A stretch of DNA of 24,543 bases from WRHT01 sp031550525 (GCA_031550525.1 JAVBON010000027.1:1-24543); one strand, 5' to 3'; shown: positions 1 through 8,299, numbered from the stretch's first letter. Program-made: numbers and translations. The notes: generated by a model not told the origin, from the letters alone.

Positions 1-497
<497 letters not shown>

Positions 498-542
498 ATA
501 GATTCAAAACCCGACTTGCTATTTAATTGTCTGGGAACCGAC

Positions 543-576
543 AAAATAGCCGCCTGTTTACGCAGGCGGCTATTTT
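543..576 (+). terminator. Intrinsic terminator directly after 16S rRNA
   Basis: A perfect 14-bp stem (543-556 with 563-576) encloses a 6-base loop. The 5' arm starts AAAA and the 3' arm ends TATTTT, so the RNA hairpin runs into a U-rich tail. It begins 46 bases after the 16S 3' end. No tRNA or 23S sequence lies between or after, so transcription of this 16S copy probably ends here. Confidence 0.8.
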
Positions 577-614
577 ATTGTGGCTTCAGCCAGTTGGGCG
601 AGTAATACGAAGCG

Positions 615-653
615 AAATCATAACCACCCGTTTTACGGGTGGTTATGATTTTT
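615..653. terminator. Bidirectional hairpin terminator
   Basis: A perfect 17-bp stem (615-631 with 635-651) has a TTT loop and continues into a T-run on the plus strand. It lies 8 bases past the stop codon of the small minus-strand gene at 659-814, so it probably terminates that gene. It may also back up the 16S terminator. The stem centre ACCACCCGT/ACGGGTGGT and the preceding GTAATACGAAGCGAAA recur near 17577-17659. Confidence 0.7.
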
Positions 654-658
654 AAAGT

Positions 659-814
659 CTATTTACCTTTCGACGGCGGGTTGTTATCGCGCCCTTTGCC
701 GGAAGGTAGGCCGGTGGTGCTGGGTTTGCCCGCCGGTGCGCCTTTTCCGGCAGCCGGTTTGGGGCTGCCGCCTGAACTCTTGCCGCTTGCTGGGGTTGTG
801 CCTGGTTTAGCCAT
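659..814 (-). CDS. Small basic Gly/Pro/Lys/Ser-rich protein, 51 aa
   Basis: The ORF encodes 51 residues, starting at the ATG at 814-812 and ending with TAG at 661-659. A good ribosome-binding site (GGGAG, 7 bases upstream) precedes it. The protein begins MAKPGTTPASGK and ends GKGRDNNPPSKGK. It consists almost entirely of Gly, Pro, Lys, Ser, Ala and Thr, with no Cys, Trp, Tyr, Phe or His and a strongly positive charge. No signal peptide or membrane segment is visible, so it is probably disordered and might bind nucleic acid or another acidic partner; that is inference only. It sits between the 16S gene and a flavoprotein gene transcribed the other way, and a hairpin terminator follows its stop. 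I do not recognise the family. The RBS, start and terminator make it more likely real than chance. Confidence 0.6.
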   Translation of the reverse strand: MAKPGTTPASGKSSGGSPKPAAGKGAPAGKPSTTGLPSGKGRDNNPPSKGK

Positions 815-1143
815 TTTTTTGCTCCCATAAGTTAAAGTGTTGGTTTTATCTAAGCCTGCAACTACAGCTTGATATCTTGCACTTTAGACCGCAATTATTT
901 TACAACCGCCAAGGGCCGTTTTTATTAATAATTACAGCGGGTGGTCTTTTATTCTCCAATGGTTTTTATCTATGCTTCGCCCTGATGGAATTTTCTGGCG
1001 AAAGTTTCCGTTATGTTTTAAATAGACCGCTCACAGCCCGTTTACGTTCAACGCTTTTTCATGCGGGCAAGTCCATTAGTCCATTATCGGCCTATAGTCT
1101 TAAAACGCCTATATGCCGCGCAGGCACGTAAAAAGGAGTTCTT
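815..1143. other. Divergent intergenic region (329 bp)
   Basis: This gap separates the 51-aa minus-strand gene from the plus-strand flavoprotein gene and must hold both promoters. I could not assign clear -35/-10 pairs. It is A+T-rich around 895-975. A plus-strand reading frame at 877-1131 starts with TTG, lacks a ribosome-binding site and has unremarkable composition, so I do not call it a gene. Confidence 0.5.
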
Positions 1144-1554
1144 GTGGCGAGTATTGAAAAAATTTGGGAAGCCTTTCAGGCCAACAAGGTCTGTTTTCTG
1201 GCAACGGTGGAAAACGGCGAGCCCAAGGTGCGCCCCGTAAGCCCCATGGCCTTGAGCGAGGGCAAACTGTGGTTTTGCACCTTCCGCAGCCGCAACATAT
1301 ACCGCCAGCTTACCATTCACCCCGGTTTGCAGATGTTCTCGCTGGGGCAGGATACCTCCAGCGTGCGCATTACGGCCAAGGCCGTGTTTGAAGACAACCG
1401 CGCGGTAAAACAGATTGGGCTGGATACCAGGCCTAACCTGCCCCGGCTGTTTGGCAGGGCCGACAACCCCGAGTTTATTGCCTATTATCTGGCTGAGGCC
1501 AAAGCTGAGCTCCGTTCCGCCCCCAACCTGCCGCCGGAAATTTTTGAATTTTAG
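1144..1554 (+). CDS. PNPOx-like FMN-binding split-barrel protein
   Basis: A 136-residue protein starts at a GTG at 1144, preceded by AGGAG about 5 bases upstream. The sequence (KVCFLATVENGEPKVRPVSP, then KLWFCTFRS, then HPGLQMFSL) follows the pattern of the pyridoxamine-5'-phosphate-oxidase-like split barrel. There, an N-terminal strand pair with a G-x-P-x-x-R-P turn helps form the FMN site of a homodimer. Many small members are flavin-dependent reductases or FMN-binding proteins of unknown substrate, and this length fits them rather than true PdxH (about 210-220 aa). No signal peptide is present, so it is likely cytoplasmic. It is monocistronic: a strong terminator follows at 1614-1646. The family call is good; the substrate is unknown. 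Confidence 0.82.
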   Translation: MASIEKIWEAFQANKVCFLATVENGEPKVRPVSPMALSEGKLWFCTFRSRNIYRQLTIHPGLQMFSLGQDTSSVRITAKAVFEDNRAVKQIGLDTRPNLPRLFGRADNPEFIAYYLAEAKAELRSAPNLPPEIFEF

Positions 1555-1613
1555 TGTAAGGACTCTGGGTGCTGTCTCTAAAAAGACGGATTTTAAAAGC
1601 CGTTTGCCAATAA

Positions 1614-1646
1614 AAAAACTCGCCGGAGAAATCCGGCGTTTTTTAT
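1614..1646. terminator. Rho-independent terminator, bidirectional
   Basis: A 7-bp GC stem (CGCCGGA 1621-1627 with TCCGGCG 1632-1638) and a GAAA loop are preceded by seven A and followed by six T. It ends the flavoprotein gene. It also argues against the upstream in-frame ATG of the exporter at 1657, which would leave almost no leader. Confidence 0.88.
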
Positions 1647-1713
1647 TGCGAGCGGCGTGATGACAAAACTGTGCCTAATGGTTAAAAATGCTCAAACACA
1701 TAGGCGGAACGGC

Positions 1714-2352
1714 ATGTTTTCAGTTTATATCCAAGGCCTCTTCATGGGGGCCAGCCTTATTATCGCCATAGGGGCGCAAAACGCCTATGTGCTGGTGCAG
1801 GCCTTGCGCCGCAACCACCACTTTTTGCTGGCCGGAATCTGCGCGCTTATTGATGCCTTGCTTATTGCGGTGGGCGTGCTGGGTGTGGGCACGCTGGTGG
1901 CCTCCAGCCAGGCCCTGCGCCTTACGGCGGGGCTGGGCGGGGCCGCTTTTCTGCTCTGGTTCGGGTATGGCGCGGCTAAAGCGGCGCGGGCGCAAAACAG
2001 CATGGAATTGAACACGGCCCTGGCCACGAATGTTTCGCTCAAAAAAACGCTGCTCACCCTGTTGGCTGTATCGCTGCTAAACCCGCATGTGTATCTGGAT
2101 ACTGTGGTCATGCTGGGAGCCATAAGCGGCAATTACCCCGGCGCGGGGCGTTATCTGTTCGGGGCGGGGGCGGCCACGGCATCGGTGATCTGGTTTTTTT
2201 CGCTGGCCTTTTTCGGCTCGCGGCTGGCTCCGGTTTTTTCCAGGCCGCGCTCGTGGCAAATTTTAAATCTGCTGGTGGCGCTTATGGTGTGGGGCGTGGC
2301 TTTGGGGCTGCTGGCCGGGGTATGGCGCGATTTGACGGGCACTACTGTTTAA
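1714..2352 (+). CDS. argO: LysE/ArgO-family amino-acid exporter
   Basis: This is a 212-residue integral membrane protein. I chose the ATG at 1714 (MFSVYIQGLF) because the family begins here and the length then matches ArgO (about 211 aa). An in-frame ATG at 1657 lies against a terminator. Five or six hydrophobic segments are visible. The family hallmarks are the N-terminal GASLIIAIGAQNAYVLVQ stretch and the central LLNPHVYLDTVVMLGAISG motif typical of the basic-amino-acid branch of the LysE superfamily. It probably exports arginine or lysine through the inner membrane. No ArgP/LysG-type regulator gene is adjacent. The stop codon overlaps the convergent outer-membrane protein gene by 4 bases. 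The family is secure; the substrate is inferred from motif similarity. Confidence 0.85.
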   Translation: MFSVYIQGLFMGASLIIAIGAQNAYVLVQALRRNHHFLLAGICALIDALLIAVGVLGVGTLVASSQALRLTAGLGGAAFLLWFGYGAAKAARAQNSMELNTALATNVSLKKTLLTLLAVSLLNPHVYLDTVVMLGAISGNYPGAGRYLFGAGAATASVIWFFSLAFFGSRLAPVFSRPRSWQILNLLVALMVWGVALGLLAGVWRDLTGTTV

Positions 2353-3044
2353 AACCTGTAATATGCGCCTATGCTTACGTTTTGTATCATATTACGGTTT
2401 TCCAGTTTGCTCTGCATTTTGTTATCGCGGGCTTCCGGCCTTATTTTGCTTGTCAGATTGGCATTGCCCAGGCACAGGGCGTAATAACCCAGGTTGACAC
2501 TGGCGCGTGGCGAGAACTTCCAGCCAACGCCCAGGGCAAAATTTCCGGCAAAAACGGTTTGTTTTTTATTGCCTATGCTCAAATAACTTTCCGCAACGTT
2601 TGATTGCGGCCAGCCGCCCATTTCACCATCCGGCCCGGCGCCGGTTTCAATCAAGGCGAGCCCCACACCAAGCCCCACATAAGGCGTAAAGCTTACGCCC
2701 TTAAGCTCGCAATGGAAGTTGACCAGAGCCGTGCTGATCTGCTCATTTTCATAACCTGCCTGCCGCCGCCACTCGTCCAGGGCCCCGCTGTTGTTCACAG
2801 GCGTATGGACCATGTGCCTGAAAGCCACCTCATATGACGCTTGCGGCATTTTTTCCGGTACTGAGCCGCCCGTTTCGTCCAGCGTTGAAAACGCCCCTGT
2901 TACGTCCACTTCCGGCGCAAACACGTTGCCTTGCGTTTTAAAAATACTATTGCTGGCTTCCGCCCCGTTCGGGCTAGGCGCGGCGCAGAGCATGCCTGTT
3001 GCCGCCAGAAAAATGCAAAGGGTAAAAAGAAGTATTTTACGCAT
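2349..3044 (-). CDS. Outer-membrane beta-barrel protein (porin-like), hypothetical
   Basis: A 231-residue precursor carries a Sec signal peptide (MRKILLFTLCIFLAATGMLC, cleavage near CAA/PS). The mature part has alternating hydrophobic strands and ends in the aromatic YYRF, the usual C-terminal signature of an outer-membrane barrel. The segments FTPYVGLGVGLALIETG, FAGNFALGVGWKFSPRASVNLGYYAL and VSIGAYYRF resemble the strands of 8-stranded OmpA/OmpW/Opa-type barrels. A role in adhesion, permeability or surface structure is possible, but none can be fixed. It is monocistronic with a sigma-70-like promoter at 3112-3139. Its 3' end overlaps the exporter gene tail to tail with no terminator between them. 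Confidence 0.75.
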   Translation of the reverse strand: MRKILLFTLCIFLAATGMLCAAPSPNGAEASNSIFKTQGNVFAPEVDVTGAFSTLDETGGSVPEKMPQASYEVAFRHMVHTPVNNSGALDEWRRQAGYENEQISTALVNFHCELKGVSFTPYVGLGVGLALIETGAGPDGEMGGWPQSNVAESYLSIGNKKQTVFAGNFALGVGWKFSPRASVNLGYYALCLGNANLTSKIRPEARDNKMQSKLENRNMIQNVSIGAYYRF

Positions 3045-3111
3045 TATATATCTCTATTTTTGCCGGGCCTTAAACAGCCGCCGCAAAATATCGCTTGTTG
3101 ATTATAACGTG

Positions 3112-3139
3112 ATAATAATATTGCGTGGGAAAGTGTCAA
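3112..3139 (-). promoter_or_regulatory. Sigma-70-type promoter for the outer-membrane protein gene
   Basis: On the minus strand TTGACA (3139-3134) is separated by 16 bases from TATTAT (3117-3112), about 67 bases upstream of the ATG. A perfect TATAAT also lies at 3106-3101 but has no -35 partner. Confidence 0.5.
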
Positions 3140-3170
3140 TGCCCAACGGGCATCATTGGGGACGAGGCTG

Positions 3171-3232
3171 AACTGGACAGGCGCGGGAAGCGCCCAATCA
3201 TCCTCAAGTTTATCAATCCGGCTTACCCATTA
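3171..3232. repeat. Dispersed repeat R2, copy D (partial)
   Basis: The stretch CTGGACAGGCGCGGGAAGCG, followed by CCCA and TCAATCCGGCTTACCCATTA, matches in order the blocks of copy B (CTGGACAGCGCCCAG, then TAAATCCGGCTTCATCCGC), with small insertions. It lies between the outer-membrane protein promoter and the glycosyltransferase gene. Confidence 0.4.
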
Positions 3233-3369
3233 TGCTTTTACAGGCACCCGCGTTAGCTCCGGCATCCGGCTTTGTTTTTGCGTCAAAAGCTGTTAAGTTG
3301 CGAAACAAGCTGGGGGTTTACCCATATACGGCGCAGGCGGTTGCGCCTGCCGGAGGTGTGGCTGCAAGT

Positions 3370-5481
3370 ATGAGCGCGAAAAAACGTTTTCTTAATTTGG
3401 GGTGCGGGCGCATCTTCAACCCGGATTGGATAAATGTGGATTTTGAAAGCTCCGGCCCCGATGTGCTGCCCTATGATCTGCGCCTGGGTTTGCCTTTTCC
3501 GGACGAAAGCATGGAGTTGGTTTACCACTCGCACGTGCTGGAGCACTTCAGCAAAAGGCGGGGCGAGTTTTTACTGCGCGAGTGCCTGCGGGTACTGCGG
3601 CCAGGCGGGCTCTTGCGCCTGGCCGTGCCGGATTTGGAAAACATAACCCGCGCCTACCTTAAAGCTTTGGATGAGGTCAGGGAGGCGGGCGCTTCAGGCC
3701 CTTCCCAAACTTCCTCCGCCTCCTCCGCTGAGGCGCAAGCCCGCCACCAGTGGATGCTCATCGAGCTGGTGGATCAGCTTACCCGCGAGCGGAGCGGTGG
3801 AGAAACTCTGCCCCTCTGGACGCGCGACCCTTTGCCCGCCGAAGATTTTATTATTGAGCGCACCGGGCAGGAATATATTTTTTTCAGAAAAGGGCTTTCT
3901 CCGGCGCAGTTGAACGCGCCTCAGCCGCCGCTCGGCCTGCCGGATTTTAAAAGCGGTTTCAGGCACGGCGGCGAGCCGCACCGCTGGATGTATGACGAGG
4001 TCTCGCTACGCGCCTTATTGCTGGAGCTTGGCTTTACGGGCGTAACAAAACAAAGTTTCGATTCCTCTTTGGAGCCGGAAGCCGGAACCGGCAGGCTGGA
4101 TGCGGATTTCCTCTCCGGCAGGCCGGACCGCGCGCGCAAGCCCGATTCGCTGTTCATGGAGGCGCGTAAACCAGCCGCTCCCGCTTTTTTAGGCATAAAA
4201 TCCGCCTTGTTCAGCTCCACGGACCGTGGCGGGGCAGGCATAGCCGCCTTGCGCCAGCACGAAGCCGTCCGGCAAAGCGGCATAGCCAGCCACCTGTACG
4301 TGGCTGCGCAATCCGGCCTTGCGCCGGGCGTGCATGTTTTCCCCACGCCCTCGCGCCCGGCCGCTCCAGAGCCCGGCGGCAGCTACGCCTTGCCGGACTT
4401 TATGGATGCGCACAACGCCACCCCGGCCCGTTTGGCCGAAATTTACCCCAACCGCCCGCATGGCGCGGAGTTTTATTCCATTCTTGACGGTACCTGCGAT
4501 TTTGCCGCTCTACCCTGTGCCGAAGACTTCGATCTTTTTCACCTGCACTGGGTCAGCAACTTCATGCAGTTGGAAAGCCTGCCCAAGCTTTTGGCAGGCC
4601 GCCCTCTGGTATGGACCCTGCACGACCTGCGCCCCTTTACCGGCGGCTGCCACTACGCGGGCGAGTGTAAAGGCTACCTTGAAAAATGCGGCTCCTGCCC
4701 GCAGCTTGGCTCGCACAGCCAGCAAGACCCCAGCCGCCTGAACTGGCTGCGCCAAAAAGAGATATACAGCCAAATAAACCTGCACGTCGTCGCACCCAGC
4801 CAGTGGCTGGCCGCAGAGGCCGCCAAAAGCGGGCTGTTTAAAAATGTGCCGGTGCATCACATAGCCAACCCGCACCCGCTGGATGTTTTCCGCCCGTTGG
4901 AAAAAGCCGCCCTGCGCCAGCGGGCCGGGCTAACGCCGGATAATCTCGTGCTGTTGTTCAGCTCGGTATTTTTGGGTAATACGCGCAAAGGCATAAACTA
5001 CCTTCTGGAATGCATGGGAGTGCTGGCTCAAAGCCATCTGGCCGACAAGCTGCGCATCCTCATGCTGGGCGCGGATCCGCACCCGGCCTTTTTTGAAACA
5101 GGCCTCTCCGTCATACCCGTAGGGGCCATAGCCGATGCGCAGGAAATGGCCCAAATTTACAACCTGGCCGACGGCGTGCTGGCGCCATCGCTGGAAGACA
5201 ACCAGCCCAGCGTCATCTGCGAGGCTCTGGCCTGCGGCGTGCCCGTGGCCGCCTTTAACAGCGGCGGCATAGCCGAAATGATTATACATGGGCATACCGG
5301 CTGGCTGGCCCCCGCCAAAGACGCCATGAGCCTCGCCGAAGGCGTGGTCTGGCTGGACGCCTCCCGCAAAAATCCCGCAATAAGCCGCCAGTGCCGCGCC
5401 TTTGCTCTGGAACACTGGCATCACGGCAAGCAAGGCAAAGCCTATGCTGAGTTGTACAGGCAAGCGGCGGGTAAGAGGTAA
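3370..5481 (+). CDS. SAM methyltransferase - GT4 glycosyltransferase fusion
   Basis: The protein has 703 residues if it starts at the ATG at 3370, just before the methyltransferase domain, with GGAGG 13 bases upstream. An in-frame ATG at 3232 lacks an RBS and adds a poorly conserved 46-residue extension. Domain 1 (residues 5-120) is a class I methyltransferase: motif I LNLGCG, then HVLEHF and LRPGGLLRLAVPD. After a linker, domain 2 (about 272-700) is a GT-B glycosyltransferase of family 4. It shows TDRGGAGIAALR, the four-cysteine GGCHYAGECKGYLEKCGSCP segment and the C-terminal donor-site motif EDNQPSVICEALACG, in which Asp replaces the first Glu of the usual E-x7-E. It probably acts at the membrane in polysaccharide or O-antigen assembly, adding a sugar and methylating an acceptor; that role is inferred. 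It stands alone, without neighbouring sugar genes. Confidence 0.85.
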   Translation: MSAKKRFLNLGCGRIFNPDWINVDFESSGPDVLPYDLRLGLPFPDESMELVYHSHVLEHFSKRRGEFLLRECLRVLRPGGLLRLAVPDLENITRAYLKALDEVREAGASGPSQTSSASSAEAQARHQWMLIELVDQLTRERSGGETLPLWTRDPLPAEDFIIERTGQEYIFFRKGLSPAQLNAPQPPLGLPDFKSGFRHGGEPHRWMYDEVSLRALLLELGFTGVTKQSFDSSLEPEAGTGRLDADFLSGRPDRARKPDSLFMEARKPAAPAFLGIKSALFSSTDRGGAGIAALRQHEAVRQSGIASHLYVAAQSGLAPGVHVFPTPSRPAAPEPGGSYALPDFMDAHNATPARLAEIYPNRPHGAEFYSILDGTCDFAALPCAEDFDLFHLHWVSNFMQLESLPKLLAGRPLVWTLHDLRPFTGGCHYAGECKGYLEKCGSCPQLGSHSQQDPSRLNWLRQKEIYSQINLHVVAPSQWLAAEAAKSGLFKNVPVHHIANPHPLDVFRPLEKAALRQRAGLTPDNLVLLFSSVFLGNTRKGINYLLECMGVLAQSHLADKLRILMLGADPHPAFFETGLSVIPVGAIADAQEMAQIYNLADGVLAPSLEDNQPSVICEALACGVPVAAFNSGGIAEMIIHGHTGWLAPAKDAMSLAEGVVWLDASRKNPAISRQCRAFALEHWHHGKQGKAYAELYRQAAGKR

Positions 5482-5493
5482 GAGTTAGAGGAT

Positions 5494-5506
5494 GCGGCTT
5501 CGCCGC
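5494..5506. repeat. GCGGC-N3-GCCGC repeat core (copy 1)
   Basis: The palindromic core GCGGC TTC GCCGC is followed by GCTTGAAAGATG, 12 bases past the stop codon of the glycosyltransferase gene. The copy after pgk has the same context (ATTGAAAGAATG). Confidence 0.6.
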
Positions 5507-5517
5507 GCTTGAAAGAT

Positions 5518-5574
5518 GCGAGGGAGGTGGAGAAGGAACCCTTTGAAAAGGGCTTCCTTCTCCCCCTCCCTCGC
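5518..5574. terminator. Very long hairpin downstream of the glycosyltransferase gene
   Basis: Two arms of 24 and 25 bases (5518-5541 and 5550-5574) pair at 23 positions, with one mismatch and one bulge, around an 8-base loop. No T-run follows. It may terminate or protect the glycosyltransferase mRNA 3' end. Purines and pyrimidines separate strikingly between the arms (GA-rich versus CT-rich). Confidence 0.6.
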
Positions 5575-5661
5575 GCTCCCTCCCCCTCTTTCTCCTAAAC
5601 TTGTCATTATTGGTATATGTTAAGAAAAATGACGAACCAATTTTTTGACAAAATTACGGGT

Positions 5662-5735
5662 CAAGGGGTTGAACCCCTTGCGGGGTGTGGGGCAGCGCCA
5701 CACATATGGTAAATCTGGCTTCATCCATTATATCT
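5662..5735. repeat. Hairpin plus dispersed repeat R2, copy C (partial)
   Basis: A near-perfect palindrome (CAAGGGGTT-G-AACCCCTTG, 5662-5680) and a small GTGTGG/CCACAC hairpin come first. TAAATCTGGCTTCATCCATT follows, matching the 3' block of R2 copy B (TAAATCCGGCTTCATCCGCT). This lies in the 355-bp gap before recQ. Confidence 0.45.
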
Positions 5736-5750
5736 TTATTTTTAAACATG

Positions 5751-5763
5751 GCGGCAGAGCCGC
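5751..5763. repeat. GCGGC-N3-GCCGC repeat core (copy 2)
   Basis: GCGGC AGA GCCGC is followed by GCTTG, the same trailing bases as the copy at 5494. It lies 73 bases upstream of the recQ start. This is the only copy not placed next to a stop codon. Confidence 0.5.
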
Positions 5764-5836
5764 GCTTGCCGCGTATCAAATAAAGCAGTATTTTGTCGCT
5801 CTTGTTGTTCAGGTATGTATTTATTCCGGTACGAGT

Positions 5837-8299
5837 ATGTCGCAGTTATATAACGAATTATCCACGCTGTTCGGCTTCAAGTCGTTCAGGCCGCATCAGG
5901 AGGCGGTGGTCAAAGCCGTGCTTGACGGGCGCGACACCTTTACCATTATGCCCACGGGCGGCGGCAAGTCGCTGTGCTACCAGCTTCCGGCACGGCTTAT
6001 GGATGGCGTTTGCGTTGTAATAAGCCCGCTCATATCACTTATGAAAGATCAGGTGGACGCGGCCAACGCCACCGGCCTGAAAGCGGCGGCCATAAACAGC
6101 GCCAACAGCATGGCGAAAAATAGCGCGGTGTTTGGCGGAATAAGGCGCGGGGAGTACGACCTGCTCTATGTCTCGCCAGAGCGCATGAGCCTGCCGGATT
6201 TCACGCTTTTTCTGCAAACTCTTAAAATATCCTTTTTCGCCATAGATGAAGCCCACTGTATTTCGGAATGGGGGCACGACTTCAGGCCGGATTATCTGGC
6301 CCTTTCCGCTTTGCGGGCGAATTTTCCGGCAGTGCCTTTGGCCGCTTTTACCGCCACGGCCACCAGCCGGGTGGCGCAAGATATAGTGGCGCGCCTGGGG
6401 CTGCGCGATCCGTTGCTTACCAACGCCTCTTTCAACCGGCCCAACCTGTTTTACCAGGTCATGCCCAAAGGTGACGAGGCTGGGCAGATTATGGCCTTTT
6501 TGCGCGAGCATCAGGGTGAATCGGGCATTATCTACCGCACCACGCGTAAAAATGTGGAGGCCACGGCGGAGTTTTTGCGCGGGCAGGGCATTGAGGCCCT
6601 GGCCTACCACGCAGGGCTTGCCGACGCCGAGCGCGGCAGGGCGCAAGAGGCCTTTCAGCGTGACGAATGCCAGCTTATAGTAGCCACCATAGCCTTTGGC
6701 ATGGGCATAGATAAATCCAACGTGCGCTTTGTAATACATGCGGATTTGCCCAAGAATATTGAAGGATATTATCAGGAGACCGGCCGCGCCGGGCGCGACG
6801 GCGAGCCCGCCCACTGCCTGCTGCTGTATGGCCGCAAAGACATAGCCCAGCTTATGCGCTTTGCCGAGGGTATTGCCGATGAGAGCGCCCGCGAGGTTGC
6901 CAAAAACCAGCTTTACCGCATGATGGATTACACGCAAAAAGACCTGTGCCGTCGTAAAGCCCTGCTGGCCTACTTTGGCGAGGTTTTTCCGCAGGATAAC
7001 TGCGGCGCTTGCGATATTTGCACCGGCCGGGTGGAGCGCGAAGACGCCAGCGTATCCGCCCAAAAGCTGCTTTCGGCCATGGTGCGCACCGGCTGCCGTT
7101 TTGGCGCCCGCCACGCCATAAACATAGTGCTGGGCAAAGAAAACAAACGCATACTGGAATGCGGGCATAACCAACTGCCCACCTTCGGCTGCGGGAGCGA
7201 CCACGACGCGCCCTACTGGCACAGGGTGTTGGATGCCCTGCTGGCACAGGGTATGGCTGTTATAACCGACCCCACCTTTCCCATACCGCAGGTCACGCCC
7301 TTGGGGTGGGAAACCCTGCGCGGCCAGCGCCAGTGCTTTATAGTGCGGGGTGAGGAAACCGCCCGCCAGAGCGCGCGCCGCCGCAGGCCAGAGGATGATC
7401 CGCTGTTCCTGTTGCTGCGTGACGAGCGCAAACGTTTGGCTGCCGAGGCTCAGGTGCCGCCCTATGTGGTGTTCTCCGACCGTACCCTGCGCGAAATGGC
7501 GGCCCTGGTGCCGCTAAGTGGTGAAGCCCTGCTGCAAGTGCACGGCGTGGGCAGCCGCAAGCTGGAAAGCTACGGGCAAGAATTTTTGAGCCTGCTTGTG
7601 AAATGGAGCGCGGATAACCCTGAAGATGCCGAGCGCCGCAGGGCGGAAGGCAAACAGTCCGGCGATCCGGATCTTGCCGCCAGGCGCGAGCAGGCGGCAG
7701 AGCGTGAGAGAACAGCCGGGCGTAAACAAGCCGAAGAGGGTGAACAATCCGCAAGGCGCGCGCGGGCCGCTAGGCCGGAGCAGCACGCGCGGAGTGGGCA
7801 GGGCGGCGCGCATGAGCAGTTTGAAGGATTTGCGCATAATGGCGATTCCTATCTTGAATCACACGGCTGGCACGATGAAGGCGGGGAAGAAGCCGCCCGC
7901 CCCCGCCCCGCCCGCCACGGACGGAACGATGAAGGAAGCAATGACGCCCCTACCGCGCCCCGCCGCGAAAAAGGCGATACAGCCCGCGAGACCGGCAGGC
8001 TTTTGGACGAAGGCTTTACCTTGCATCAGGTTTGCGTGGCCCGTAACCTTAAAATAGCTACCGTGCTGGGGCATATGGAACAGATGGCCCAAGACGGCAA
8101 AAGCTTCGGGCACTTGCAACTGCTGCCGGAAGAAACTCTTAATTTCTGCCGCGATTTGTTTAAGGCCTCTGGCTCGTGGATGCTGACGCCCATGATGGAA
8201 CTGGCCAGAAAGGGATTGGACGAAAGCGAGCCTGCCCCCATTACTTTTGAAGACGCCCGCCTGGCCCGCCTGCTGTTGCAGGAAGAAGAGAATTGGTAG
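5837..8299 (+). CDS. recQ: ATP-dependent DNA helicase RecQ
   Basis: A 3'-5' DNA helicase of about 820 residues acting in recombination and fork repair. I start it at the ATG at 5837 (MSQLYNELSTLFGFKSFRPHQ), the family N-terminus; the open frame continues upstream through repeat-derived sequence. Helicase motifs are in order: Walker A TGGGKS (40-45), DEAH (137-140) with the aromatic loop CISEWGHDFRP, and motif VI QETGRAGRDG (312-321). The zinc-binding cysteines of the RQC region follow (C370, C388, C391, C394), then an HRDC domain (about 517-590). Beyond these it is longer than E. coli RecQ (609 aa). A roughly 120-residue Arg/Glu/Ala-rich, probably disordered linker leads to a C-terminal helix-turn-helix of the HTH_40 type (about 713-790), as in many long bacterial RecQs. 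No partner gene is adjacent, and the RBS is weak. Confidence 0.97.
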   Translation: MSQLYNELSTLFGFKSFRPHQEAVVKAVLDGRDTFTIMPTGGGKSLCYQLPARLMDGVCVVISPLISLMKDQVDAANATGLKAAAINSANSMAKNSAVFGGIRRGEYDLLYVSPERMSLPDFTLFLQTLKISFFAIDEAHCISEWGHDFRPDYLALSALRANFPAVPLAAFTATATSRVAQDIVARLGLRDPLLTNASFNRPNLFYQVMPKGDEAGQIMAFLREHQGESGIIYRTTRKNVEATAEFLRGQGIEALAYHAGLADAERGRAQEAFQRDECQLIVATIAFGMGIDKSNVRFVIHADLPKNIEGYYQETGRAGRDGEPAHCLLLYGRKDIAQLMRFAEGIADESAREVAKNQLYRMMDYTQKDLCRRKALLAYFGEVFPQDNCGACDICTGRVEREDASVSAQKLLSAMVRTGCRFGARHAINIVLGKENKRILECGHNQLPTFGCGSDHDAPYWHRVLDALLAQGMAVITDPTFPIPQVTPLGWETLRGQRQCFIVRGEETARQSARRRRPEDDPLFLLLRDERKRLAAEAQVPPYVVFSDRTLREMAALVPLSGEALLQVHGVGSRKLESYGQEFLSLLVKWSADNPEDAERRRAEGKQSGDPDLAARREQAAERERTAGRKQAEEGEQSARRARAARPEQHARSGQGGAHEQFEGFAHNGDSYLESHGWHDEGGEEAARPRPARHGRNDEGSNDAPTAPRREKGDTARETGRLLDEGFTLHQVCVARNLKIATVLGHMEQMAQDGKSFGHLQLLPEETLNFCRDLFKASGSWMLTPMMELARKGLDESEPAPITFEDARLARLLLQEEENW

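Noticed and set aside
639..830. 63-codon plus-strand ORF opposite the 51-aa gene
   Set aside because: It is the shadow of the minus-strand gene, begins inside the terminator hairpin and has no RBS.
877..1131. 84-codon plus-strand ORF before the flavoprotein gene
   Set aside because: It has a TTG start, no RBS and no recognisable motif, and it occupies the region needed for promoters.
6035..7222. 395-codon minus-strand ORF across recQ
   Set aside because: It is antisense to conserved helicase motifs. Such long antisense frames are expected from the codon bias of this genome.
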